A DNA stretch of 12,532 nt. It comes from JASHVB01 sp049522565. GTDB lineage: Bacteria > Pseudomonadota > Alphaproteobacteria > Acetobacterales > Acetobacteraceae. The stretch is from NCBI GenBank assembly GCA_049522565.1, contig JBEKNT010000465.1:1-12532 (forward strand), in the 5' to 3' direction. Positions 5,962 to 12,513 of the stretch are shown here, piece by piece. Position 1 is the stretch's first letter, and each line of letters opens with the position of its first letter. The translations under genes and the position numbers were made by a program. The notes below the pieces were generated by a model. The model did not search any database. It saw only the letters and a list, made by a program, of their open reading frames with translations, and was not told the origin of the DNA.

Positions 5962-6944
5962 AGCAATGGGCGCTCGTCCTGATCGGCTTCGTCCTGATCG
6001 CCGCCTGGCCGCTGCTGACGCAGGACGTGTTTCTCCAGCGCATCGGTGCCCTCGTCCTGCTCGCGGCGATCTCCGCCTCCGCCTGGAACCTGTTGGGAGG
6101 CTACGCCGGCCAGGTTTCCGTCGGTCACGCGGTGTATTTCGGCGCCGGCGCCTACAGCTCCCTGGTGGTCTATACCGAGCTGGGCTGGCCGCCGATCGCC
6201 GGCGCGCCGCTGGGCGTGCTGGTGTCCTGTGCGCTGGCGCTGGTGGTCGGCACGCCGACCTTCCGGCTGCGCGGGCACTATTTCTCCATGGCCACGATCG
6301 CCGCGGCCGAGCTGGCGCGCATCGTCGCCGGCAACTGGAAACTGGTCGGTGCCGCGGTCGGCCTGATGGGCCCGCCGACGCCGCGCACGCTGGCCGACCT
6401 GTCGTTCATCAGCCCGGTGCCGTACCACTATTTGTTCCTCGCCGTGTTGATCGTGCTGCTGGCCCTGACCTGGCAGATGCAGCGCAGCCGCATGGGCTAC
6501 TACCTCGCCGCCATCCGAGGCGGTGACCGTGCGGCACGCAGCCTCGGCGTGCCGATCCTGCGATACAAACTGTACGCGCTGCTGCTGTCGGCAAGCTTCA
6601 CCGCGATTGCCGGCTCGCTCTATGCGGTGATGGTGGGCTTCATCGATCCGGACAGCGCGCTGGGCATCCTGATCTCGGTGAAGATGGTGATCACCGCGGC
6701 GCTCGGCGGTGCCGGCACGCTGTTCGGCCCGCTGGTCGGCGCGATCATCCTGGTGCCGTTGGAGGAGACCACCAACGCCTGGTTCGGCGGCGGTGGGACC
6801 GGCATCACCTTCATCGTCTACGGCGCGATCATCCTGCTGATTACGCGTTTCCAACCCGGCGGCATGGCGGTGATCTGGCGCCATGTGATGACCCGGTTCG
6901 AACGCCGTAGCGCGGCGGCGCGGAGCACCGACCGTGCCGCCTGA
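5958..6944 (+). CDS. livM: Branched-chain amino-acid-type ABC transporter permease LivM
   Basis: The second integral permease of the HAAT transporter, pairing with LivH in the inner membrane. Family blocks are NLLGGYAGQVSVGHAVYFGAGAY (44-66, shown here for position), TFRLRGHYFSMATIAAAEL (101-119), and the cytoplasmic ATPase-coupling segment GYYLAAIRGGDRAARSLGV (180-198). GGAGTLFGPLVGA (250-262) precedes the last helices. About eight to ten membrane segments are visible. The length of 328 is normal. The C-terminal 20 residues are basic and Arg/Ala-rich, a short cytoplasmic tail. Its ATG overlaps the livH stop by four bases, and its stop lies 11 bases inside the livG frame, so the three genes are translationally coupled. 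A serine/alanine-rich EAA-type loop and no fused ATPase domain distinguish it from LivM-LivG fusions seen elsewhere. Confidence 0.93.
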   Translation: MKQWALVLIGFVLIAAWPLLTQDVFLQRIGALVLLAAISASAWNLLGGYAGQVSVGHAVYFGAGAYSSLVVYTELGWPPIAGAPLGVLVSCALALVVGTPTFRLRGHYFSMATIAAAELARIVAGNWKLVGAAVGLMGPPTPRTLADLSFISPVPYHYLFLAVLIVLLALTWQMQRSRMGYYLAAIRGGDRAARSLGVPILRYKLYALLLSASFTAIAGSLYAVMVGFIDPDSALGILISVKMVITAALGGAGTLFGPLVGAIILVPLEETTNAWFGGGGTGITFIVYGAIILLITRFQPGGMAVIWRHVMTRFERRSAAARSTDRAA

Positions 6945-7677
6945 AGCGCCCATGCTGCAAGCCCGGAGCATCGCCAAGGCGTTCGGCGCATTCCGCGCCG
7001 TGGACGGTGCCGACCTCGACGTGACCGAGGGCGAAATCGTCGGCCTGATCGGCCCGAATGGTGCCGGCAAGAGCACCTTCTTCAACTGCCTCGCCGGCGA
7101 CGCGACGCCAACCGAGGGCAACATCCGGTTTGCCGGCCGCGACGTGACCCGCGCGACGCCGGAGGAACACGCGCGCCTCGGCATGGCGCGCAGCTTCCAG
7201 GTGCCGGTCACCTTCGAAGACATGAGCGTCGCCGACAACGTCATGGTCGGCGCCTTCCTGCGCCATCCGCACCGCGCCGACGCGCGTCATGCCGCGGCCG
7301 AGGTGCTGGCGTTCACCGGCCTGGCGCCGCTGGCGGAGACCGCGGCCCGATCGCTCGGCACACCCGGCCGCAAGCGGCTGGAGATCGCTCGCGCGCTGGC
7401 CACCGAGCCGCGGCTGTTGCTGCTGGACGAGGCGCTGGCGGGCTTGACGCCGGCGGAGACGCGGCTGGCGATCGAACTGGTGCGGCGGATCAGCGCGCGC
7501 GGGATCACCATCGTGATCGTCGAGCATGTCATGGAGGTTATCCTGTCGCTGACCGAACGTGCCGTGGTGTTCCATCAGGGCAAGGTCATTGCGCAGGGTG
7601 CGCCACGGGATGTGGTGGAGGACCCGGCGGTGATTGCCGCGTATCTCGGGCACCACATGAAGCGGGTGCGGCGATGA
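6934..7677 (+). CDS. livG: Branched-chain amino-acid-type ABC transporter ATP-binding protein LivG, with atypical signature motif
   Basis: A cytoplasmic ATPase of the HAAT transporter that pairs with LivF and drives LivH/LivM. Walker A is GPNGAGKST (40-48), Walker B LLLLDE (161-166), the D-loop region ALAGLTPAE (167-175), and the H-loop His198 in VIVEHVM. The signature, normally LPYGxQ or LSGGQ just before RRLEIARAL, reads LGTPGRKRLEIARAL (141-155), so the usual Gly-Gly/Tyr-Gly pair is absent. I recall LivG relatives with a similar LTxPxRKRLE form, so this is probably a subfamily trait and not decay, and LivF carries a canonical signature. The start is GTG at 6934 because GGAG (6922-6925) lies 8 nt upstream and the overlap with livM fits coupling; ATG 6952 is an alternative. 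The length of 247 is normal. Confidence 0.92.
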   Translation: MPPEAPMLQARSIAKAFGAFRAVDGADLDVTEGEIVGLIGPNGAGKSTFFNCLAGDATPTEGNIRFAGRDVTRATPEEHARLGMARSFQVPVTFEDMSVADNVMVGAFLRHPHRADARHAAAEVLAFTGLAPLAETAARSLGTPGRKRLEIARALATEPRLLLLDEALAGLTPAETRLAIELVRRISARGITIVIVEHVMEVILSLTERAVVFHQGKVIAQGAPRDVVEDPAVIAAYLGHHMKRVRR

Positions 7678-7745
7678 GACGGCACCGTGACGCCGCGATC
7701 CCTTGGCACCGCGACACTTGTCATCCTCGCAATGACCGATAGTGC
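7678..7745. other. Short spacer between livG and livF with a small inverted repeat
   Basis: This is the only non-overlapping junction within livHMGF. It contains GTCAT (7720-7724) and ATGAC (7732-7736) separated by seven bases, reminiscent of half of the GTCATTGCGAGG-type repeats scattered in alphaproteobacterial genomes. No promoter or ribosome site can be defined, and I infer that the spacer is a decayed repeat insertion within the operon. Confidence 0.25.
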
Positions 7746-7754
7746 GTGCCGCAC

Positions 7755-8486
7755 ATGACCGAACCCCTCCTCTCCGTTCGCAATCTTGCGGTGCGCTACG
7801 GCGATCTTGTCGGTATCGCCGATGTTTCGCTGGAGGTCGCCGCCGGCTCGATCGTCGCATTGCTCGGCTCCAACGGCGCCGGCAAGACCACGACGCTGAA
7901 CGCGATCGCCGGCCTGGTGCCGCCGGCCTCCGGGCACGTCATGTGGCAGGGCGCGGAGATCACCGGCCAACCGGCCTACGCCATCGTCGGCCGTGGCCTC
8001 GCGCTGTCGCCGGAAGGCTGGCGGCTGTTCGTGCAGCAGACGGTCGAGCAAAACCTCCGGCTTGGCGCGACGGTATTGCGCGACAAGCGGCGGGTGCCGG
8101 ACCTGCTGGAGCGGGTGTTCGCGCTGTTTCCTCGCCTGTCCGAGCGGCGCCGCCAGCGTGCCGGCACCTTGTCAGGTGGCGAGCGGCAGATGCTCGCCAC
8201 CGGCCGCGCGCTGATGAGCGATCCGAAGCTGCTGATGCTGGACGAGCCCAGCCTCGGGCTGGCGCCGGCGGTGGTGGAGACGATGTACGCCACGCTGGAA
8301 CGCCTACGCAACGAGGGCCTGACCCTGCTGCTGGCAGAGCAAGCCGTGGAGCTGGCGCTGGAAGTGGCGGATTATGCGTATGTGTTGCAGACCGGGCGGA
8401 CGGTGCTGCAGGGCAAGGCGGCCGACCTCGCCGATGACCGCGATGTGCAACGGATCTACCTCGGGCTGGAGACGACGCCGACGTGA
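7755..8486 (+). CDS. livF: Branched-chain amino-acid-type ABC transporter ATP-binding protein LivF
   Basis: The second cytoplasmic ATPase of the HAAT importer. Numbered from the ATG at 7755, Walker A is GSNGAGKTT (38-46), the signature LSGGERQM (139-146), Walker B LLMLDEPSLGLAP (159-171), and the Q-loop region lies around LSPEGWRLF. The H-loop position is Gln196 in LAEQAVELAL; glutamine here is usual for LivF (VEQN-type), so it is not a defect. The length of 243 is normal. A GTG at 7746 would add three residues; ATG is preferred because MTEPLLSVRNL is the common LivF opening, but neither has a clear Shine-Dalgarno sequence. The gene is followed directly by the Sel1-repeat gene, whose ATG shares base 8486 with the livF stop. 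In the HAAT family LivF has the normal signature and LivG often the divergent one, which gives an asymmetric ATPase pair. Confidence 0.94.
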   Translation: MTEPLLSVRNLAVRYGDLVGIADVSLEVAAGSIVALLGSNGAGKTTTLNAIAGLVPPASGHVMWQGAEITGQPAYAIVGRGLALSPEGWRLFVQQTVEQNLRLGATVLRDKRRVPDLLERVFALFPRLSERRRQRAGTLSGGERQMLATGRALMSDPKLLMLDEPSLGLAPAVVETMYATLERLRNEGLTLLLAEQAVELALEVADYAYVLQTGRTVLQGKAADLADDRDVQRIYLGLETTPT

Positions 8487-9211
8487 TGCTGCGTGCGTCT
8501 CTGCTGTTTTGCCTGATGCCGGCTTGCGTAACGCTCGCATGGGCGCAATCGGCGGACACTCTGGCCGGCATGCGAGCGTATAATGACGGCGACATTGCGA
8601 CCGCCTGGCGCCTGTTGCGCGATGCAGCCGATCGCGGCGACGCGGAAGCGCAGGTCAACCTTGGCTATCTTTATGCGCGCGGCCAGGGCGTCGCGACCGA
8701 TCAGCACGAGGCGTTCCATCTTTACACGTTGTCCGCCGAGCAGGGCGACAGCGAGGGCATGAACGCGCTCGGCTACAAATACCAGTTCGGCACCGGGGTT
8801 GCGAAAGACATCGGCCGCGCGATCAACTGGTATTGCCATGCCGTCGAATACGGTAACCCGCGGGCAATGAACAACCTCGCCATCATGCTGGACGACGGGC
8901 GCGAGCTGTCGCGCGACGAGGCGGAAGCACGCAGCCTGTGGCAGCAATCCGCCGCGCTGGGGCATACCAACGCGATGTACAATCTCGCCCGATCCTATTT
9001 GTGGGGACGCCAGGCGGAGCGCGATACCGGACAAGGCAGCGCGTGGCTGCTGCGGGCGGCGCAGAACGGCCAACCAACGGCGCAGGAGGTGCTGCGCCGC
9101 AACGGCTATACCGGAGCGCTGCCCCCGCCGTTCAACCAGGCCGCGATGATGGTGCCGTCGCCGCGTCAGGCTGCCGGCCACACCAAGGTCTGCGGCGCGC
9201 CGATCTCATGA
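8486..9211 (+). CDS. Exported Sel1-repeat protein, translationally coupled to livF
   Basis: A probable periplasmic protein made of Sel1-like (TPR-related) helical repeats, which usually act as protein-protein scaffolds. The N-terminus is a signal peptide: MLRASLLFCL and a hydrophobic stretch, with a likely cleavage after AWA (residues 18-20). About five Sel1 units of roughly 36 residues follow. They are recognisable by AADRGDAEAQVNLGYLYARG (47-66), AEQGDSEGMNALGYKYQFG, AVEYGNPRAMNNLAIMLDDG, AALGHTNAMYNLARSYLWG and AAQNGQPTAQEVLRRNG. The C-terminal 30 residues are Pro-containing and lack repeats. The start is ATG at 8486, sharing one base with the livF stop (TGATG); a GTG at 8483 is possible. 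It is not a usual member of liv operons. Coupling suggests co-expression with the transporter, but whether it interacts with it is unknown. A role in envelope assembly or regulation is equally possible. Confidence 0.87.
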   Translation: MLRASLLFCLMPACVTLAWAQSADTLAGMRAYNDGDIATAWRLLRDAADRGDAEAQVNLGYLYARGQGVATDQHEAFHLYTLSAEQGDSEGMNALGYKYQFGTGVAKDIGRAINWYCHAVEYGNPRAMNNLAIMLDDGRELSRDEAEARSLWQQSAALGHTNAMYNLARSYLWGRQAERDTGQGSAWLLRAAQNGQPTAQEVLRRNGYTGALPPPFNQAAMMVPSPRQAAGHTKVCGAPIS

Positions 9212-9298
9212 TCGGGGGTAGCCATTCCCGATGAAGGACTGGCACTATCGCGTCTCCAACGTCTGCGGCCGGCACAAACATACAAAGGAAACGACAAG

Positions 9299-10372
9299 AT
9301 GCGCTCCATGCTTCGCTGCGCCGCAGTGATCTGCGGCCTCATGTCGATCGGGTACGGGCATGCGGCGGAAACGGTCGACACCAGCGGTCCGCTGACCATC
9401 CAGTCCCAGGGCAGCTTCTTCATCGGCGGCACCGTGCGCCATGCGGCGGCACTCAGCGGCGTTGAGACCGGTCCCGATGTCACCCGGGAAGGCGACATCA
9501 CGACGGGACAGATGTACGTCCAATACCAGGTCCCGGTCGCGGCCAAACATCTTCCCGTCGTCATGATCCACGGTGGCGGCCTGAGCGGCCAGGCCTACGA
9601 CACGACGCCGGACGGGCGCATGGGATGGAGCGAATACTTCCTGCGCAGCTTGCGCCCCGTCTATGTGGTCGATCAGGCCGGCCGCGCGCGCTCGGGGTTC
9701 GACGCCACCTCGTACAACGAGGCCAGGCTCGGTACCAAAAGCCCGAAGGATCTCGCGCCGGTCCTGATCATCGGCCATGAATACGCCTGGACCTGGTTCA
9801 GGCTCGGACCGAAGTTCGGCGTCCCCTTCCCCGACACCCAGTTTCCGATCGAAGCCGTCGACGCGTTCTACAAGATGTGGATACCCGATCTCAACGCGTC
9901 GCTCCCGCCGCAGAATCCGAGCTTTGCCGATCTCGCGGCGCTGGCGCAGAAGGTCGGCGGCGCCGTGCTGATGGGACATTCGGAAACCTTCATGTTTCCC
10001 GAGCGCGCGGCATTGCTCAATCCAACATCCGTGAAGGGCATCGTCAGTCTGGAAAGCGGTTACGCCTGCGCTACCTCGTTCACCCAGCCGGAGCGTGCGA
10101 CGCTGGCGAAGATCCCGATCCTGATCGTGTTTGCCGACCACCACGCCGACGCGCCGGAACCGTTCGGTTCACGATGGACCACGTCGATGGGGCAGTGCCG
10201 TGACTTTGCCGCCAGCATCCGCAGCGAAGGCGGCGACGTCACGTTCCTGCACCTGCCGGAGATCGGTATCCACGGGAACACGCATATGTTCATGCTCGAC
10301 AAGAACAACCTGCAGATCGCCGACCTATTGCTCGAATGGATCGATAGCCACGTCGAGCACCCGGCCAAATAG
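9299..10372 (+). CDS. Secreted alpha/beta-hydrolase, Alcaligenes esterase-713-type
   Basis: A carboxylesterase-like enzyme exported to the periplasm or outside. A signal peptide occupies about residues 1-22 (hydrophobic AAVICGLMSIGYGHA). The mature region resembles the structurally known Alcaligenes esterase 713 (PDB 1QLW): GSFFIGG, TGQMYVQYQVP, TTPDGRMGWSEYFLR, VVDQAGRARS, and the ending HGNTHMFMLDKNNLQIADLLLEWI region. The inferred triad is Ser228 in GHSET, Glu252 in VSLESG and His325 in GIHGNTH. The Ser-to-Glu spacing of 24 equals the one I recall for that enzyme (Ser206, Glu230, His298). The oxyanion-hole loop is HGGG (91-94), where the prototype has HGCC with a rare vicinal disulfide. 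Cys257 and Cys300 may form the second disulfide. The natural substrate is unknown. ATG 9299 has AGGA 9 nt upstream. An 87-bp gap from the Sel1 gene leaves co-transcription open. Confidence 0.88.
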   Translation: MRSMLRCAAVICGLMSIGYGHAAETVDTSGPLTIQSQGSFFIGGTVRHAAALSGVETGPDVTREGDITTGQMYVQYQVPVAAKHLPVVMIHGGGLSGQAYDTTPDGRMGWSEYFLRSLRPVYVVDQAGRARSGFDATSYNEARLGTKSPKDLAPVLIIGHEYAWTWFRLGPKFGVPFPDTQFPIEAVDAFYKMWIPDLNASLPPQNPSFADLAALAQKVGGAVLMGHSETFMFPERAALLNPTSVKGIVSLESGYACATSFTQPERATLAKIPILIVFADHHADAPEPFGSRWTTSMGQCRDFAASIRSEGGDVTFLHLPEIGIHGNTHMFMLDKNNLQIADLLLEWIDSHVEHPAK

Positions 10373-10553
10373 TCCGGTCTGCTCTTGGGTCGATCGCATT
10401 CCGGTCGTCGACCGTGGTAAGTGGCGGCCGAACTTATCCTTGCTGAGCGCAGCAAAGTCTTGGATGGCGGGGGCTTCGTAAGCCATGACGGGGATGACTG
10501 TGCCGATGGGTCGGTCATTTGAGCGTTCGGTATCAGGCTGGCGTTGTGACTGC

Positions 10554-10949
10554 TCACGTCAAACACGCGGCGTTCAGCAACCCCAGCACGACCGACCCCG
10601 ACCCCAGCAGAAGCGCCTCCGCCATATCGCCGCGCGCCAAAGCCTCCGCCGCATTGCGGCGTAGCAGCCGCAGCGCGCCGAAGCACAGCAATTGCAGGAT
10701 CAGCGATACCGCCGCCCATACCGCCATATCGGCCAGGTTCGCCGAGCGGGCGATCGCGACGGCAAGCGGCATGGCGAAACCCAGCATCGCTCCTGCCAGC
10801 GCCAACGCCACCGCGGTGTTGCCCTCGCGGATCAGCCGCCATTCGTGCAGCGGCACGAGGCGCGTGTAGGCCGCGAGGAAGGCCGCGAACAGCACCACGG
10901 ACGCGGCGAAATACAGCAGGAAGTTCGGCAGGTTTGCCAGGCTGGTCAT
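10554..10949 (-). CDS. DUF350 inner-membrane protein, YjfL-like
   Basis: A four-helix membrane protein made of two similar halves. Its sequence follows E. coli YjfL closely: HEWRLIREGNTAVALALAGA (35-54) against NEWQLIKNNNTAASLAFSG, then a second repeat AEALLLGSGSVVLGLLNAACLT at the end (131 residues; YjfL has 132). The function of DUF350 proteins is not established; they recur with GspS-like ATP-grasp and DUF1190 proteins. The start is ATG at 10949, which overlaps the stop of the GspS-like gene as ATGA and has GGAG (complement of 10956-10959) 6 nt upstream; a longer upstream frame is only shadow translation of that gene. The context implies that it acts at the membrane together with the two other members of the set. 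Few alternatives are plausible, given the match along the whole length. Confidence 0.9.
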   Translation of the reverse strand: MTSLANLPNFLLYFAASVVLFAAFLAAYTRLVPLHEWRLIREGNTAVALALAGAMLGFAMPLAVAIARSANLADMAVWAAVSLILQLLCFGALRLLRRNAAEALARGDMAEALLLGSGSVVLGLLNAACLT

Positions 10950-12058
10950 GCGGCGCTCCGGAAGAAATGCGGCACAAAACGGCTGGTGTCGCGGGTGATG
11001 GGGGTGGCGTCCTCGCGAATGCCCATGCCGTGCGGCTTGCCGGCGATCAGCCAACTGCCGATCACCGCGTAGCGGTCATCCACGCAGGGCAGCGGCGACC
11101 ATGCCTGATACACGAAACCCTCCGCGCCGTAGGGACCCTCGGTCCGCCAGCCCGGCGCGGTGATGTTCGCCCCCTCGCGCCCGAACAGCGGCTTGGCGAT
11201 TTCGAGACCGCCGGTGCGACCCGGTTCGCGGAAGGCCGGCAGCAGGTTCGGGTGACCGGGGAACAACTCCCATAACAGCGCCAGGATGCCCTTGCCGGAC
11301 AAGAGCAGCCGCCAGGTCGGCTCGATCCAACGTGTCGCGGCGCGCGCAATGTGGACGCCGAAAGCGTCGTGCAGCAGGGCCTCCCACGGATACAGTTTGA
11401 ACGCGGCACGTATCTCGCGATTGGCGAGGTCGACGAAACGCTGCCCATCCCAGCCGATCTCATCGATATGCAGGAAGGGTGCGTTGAGGCCCGCCTGCAT
11501 CGCTGTATCCCGCAGGTAGTCCACATTGCCGCGGTCTTCGGCGGAGTCGCGGACACAGGTGAAATGCACGGTCGGCGGCAGGCGCATGCCTGGCCAGGCG
11601 GCGATCAGCGCCTCATGCAGCGAATTGAACTGGTCGCCGTCGGGATACGCGCAGGTCAGCCACTCCCACTGCACGACCGAGCTTTCGTAGAGCGAGGTCG
11701 GCGTGTCGGCATTGTACTCCAGCAATTTCGGCTGGCCGCTGCCGTCCCAGCGCAGGTCCATGCGGCCGTACAGGCTGGGTTCCTGGCGTTCCCAGCTTTG
11801 CACCAGCAGCGGCCAGACCGCTTCCGGAATCCCCAGTGTCGCGCGGCGATCATGGCGTATCGCATGGTCGGCGGCCTGGCGTGCCAGGCGCTCGAGTTCA
11901 GCGGTGGCGTCGTCCAACAGATCCACTTCGGCGGCGGTGAATTCCCAGCAGGCGGTTTCGTCCCAATAGGGTTCGCCGGCGATCTCGGCGTAGGCGAAAC
12001 CGAGCGACCGGGCGCGCTCGCGCCAGTCCGGCCGGGGCGTGAGGCGGTGGCGGCGCAT
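10946..12058 (-). CDS. Glutathionylspermidine-synthase-like ATP-grasp protein (YgiC/YjfC type)
   Basis: A cytosolic ATP-grasp ligase resembling the synthetase half of E. coli GspS, but without its amidase half. In GspS the reaction joins glutathione to spermidine; for stand-alone YgiC/YjfC proteins the substrate is unknown. Visible motifs are LYGRMDLRWDG (97-106) with Arg99 and Asp101, and LLEYNADTPTSLYES (112-126) with Glu114 and Asn116, matching the Mg/ATP and substrate residues of GspS in pattern. Lys289 in AKPLFGREGANI (288-299) lies in the ATP-binding lobe, and PWEALL (224-229) is another family block. The length of 370 is normal for the stand-alone type. It is co-directional with a small exported gene upstream (3-bp gap) and overlaps the DUF350 gene downstream by four bases. 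The three-gene set suggests a modification of an envelope component or a small peptide, but this is unproven. Confidence 0.92.
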   Translation of the reverse strand: MRRHRLTPRPDWRERARSLGFAYAEIAGEPYWDETACWEFTAAEVDLLDDATAELERLARQAADHAIRHDRRATLGIPEAVWPLLVQSWERQEPSLYGRMDLRWDGSGQPKLLEYNADTPTSLYESSVVQWEWLTCAYPDGDQFNSLHEALIAAWPGMRLPPTVHFTCVRDSAEDRGNVDYLRDTAMQAGLNAPFLHIDEIGWDGQRFVDLANREIRAAFKLYPWEALLHDAFGVHIARAATRWIEPTWRLLLSGKGILALLWELFPGHPNLLPAFREPGRTGGLEIAKPLFGREGANITAPGWRTEGPYGAEGFVYQAWSPLPCVDDRYAVIGSWLIAGKPHGMGIREDATPITRDTSRFVPHFFRSAA

Positions 12059-12061
12059 TGA

Positions 12062-12328
12062 TCAGGACCCGCCAAACCCGTGGAAGGAGCCGAAGCCGCC
12101 GCGCACGACGCTGGCGATGCTGGTCGTGCCTCCTGTGCCGCCCCAGGTTCTGCCACCCCAGTAGCCGCCGCCGCTATGGCCGTACGAGGACCCGGATTGG
12201 CCACAGATCCAAGCGGCATCCGGCGCGTTGCGCGCCCGCGCGTCCCGGCATTCGGCCGACGGCCGTGACGACCACAAGGCCATGCCGCCTCCCATCAGGA
12301 CAAGCAGGATCATGTTGACCCGCCGCAT
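12062..12328 (-). CDS. Small glycine-rich exported protein, reduced DUF1190 (YgiB/YjfM)-like
   Basis: An 88-residue protein with an N-terminal signal segment (RRVNMILLVLMGGGMALW, residues 2-19). A short Cys-containing part follows (Cys27 in AECRDARA and Cys42 in AWICGQSG), then a Gly/Ser/Trp-rich tail ending RGGFGSFHGFGGS. In enterobacteria and many others the gene next to the YgiC/YjfC ligase encodes a DUF1190 protein, about 200 residues, whose C-terminus also ends in a Gly/Ser-rich run with an RGGFGS-like motif. The position and the tail suggest that this is a shortened DUF1190 relative that keeps the exported Cys-rich core and the tail but lacks the middle. The assignment is an inference from context and the tail motif. 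The ATG at 12328 has AGGA 7 nt upstream. It ends 3 bp before the GspS-like start, so the two are surely co-transcribed. Its tail might be the substrate of the ligase, but that is speculative. Confidence 0.72.
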   Translation of the reverse strand: MRRVNMILLVLMGGGMALWSSRPSAECRDARARNAPDAAWICGQSGSSYGHSGGGYWGGRTWGGTGGTTSIASVVRGGFGSFHGFGGS

Positions 12329-12388
12329 GCGCCATTCCTACCCTTCCGCAACGATCCGGCAAAGCGAATCCGGCCAACGAAGCAACGC

Positions 12389-12460
12389 CAGGGGCTTTGC
12401 CCCTGAAACCCCACCAAGGGGCTCTGCCCCTTGGAGCCCCGCCAAGGGCGGAGCCCTTGG
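12389..12460. repeat. Three tandem family B palindromes (REP-like hairpins)
   Basis: Successive hairpins lie at 12389-12405 (stem CAGGGGC, loop TTT), 12414-12434 (stem CCAAGGGGC, loop TCT) and 12442-12460 (stem CCAAGGGC, loop GGA), with starts 25 and 28 bp apart and CCCC-containing spacers. The stems share the AAGGGGC/GCCCCTT core but differ in length. They lie upstream of the small exported gene. The element differs from family A in stem sequence and lacks the GGGTGAGGG tail. I recall similar elements in Acetobacteraceae intergenic regions, but no copy count is possible here. Confidence 0.8.
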
Positions 12461-12513
12461 GACCCTTCAGTTGGAGAGGTTGGACGGGTGGGGGCCATGT
12501 ATCGCGGCTGCTG

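Noticed and set aside
5883..7244. 453-codon minus-strand frame opposite livH, livM and livG
   Set aside because: The composition is rich in Arg, Gln, His and Gly with no recognisable domain; the plus-strand frames contain complete transporter motifs and tight overlaps.
8513..8530. Possible lipobox in the Sel1 protein (MPAC near residue 14)
   Set aside because: Proline before the alanine and the position in the middle of the hydrophobic core do not fit a lipobox; a normal signal peptidase I site AWA is present.
9211..9232. Terminator after the Sel1 gene (ATCGGG paired with CCCGAT)
   Set aside because: The stem is only 6 bp with a 10-nt loop and no T-run follows, so it is not convincing.
10402..10414. 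Palindrome CGGTCGTCGACCG in the gap after the esterase gene
   Set aside because: It is short, has a one-base loop and no T-run; at this GC content it can arise by chance, and the gap shows no other signal.
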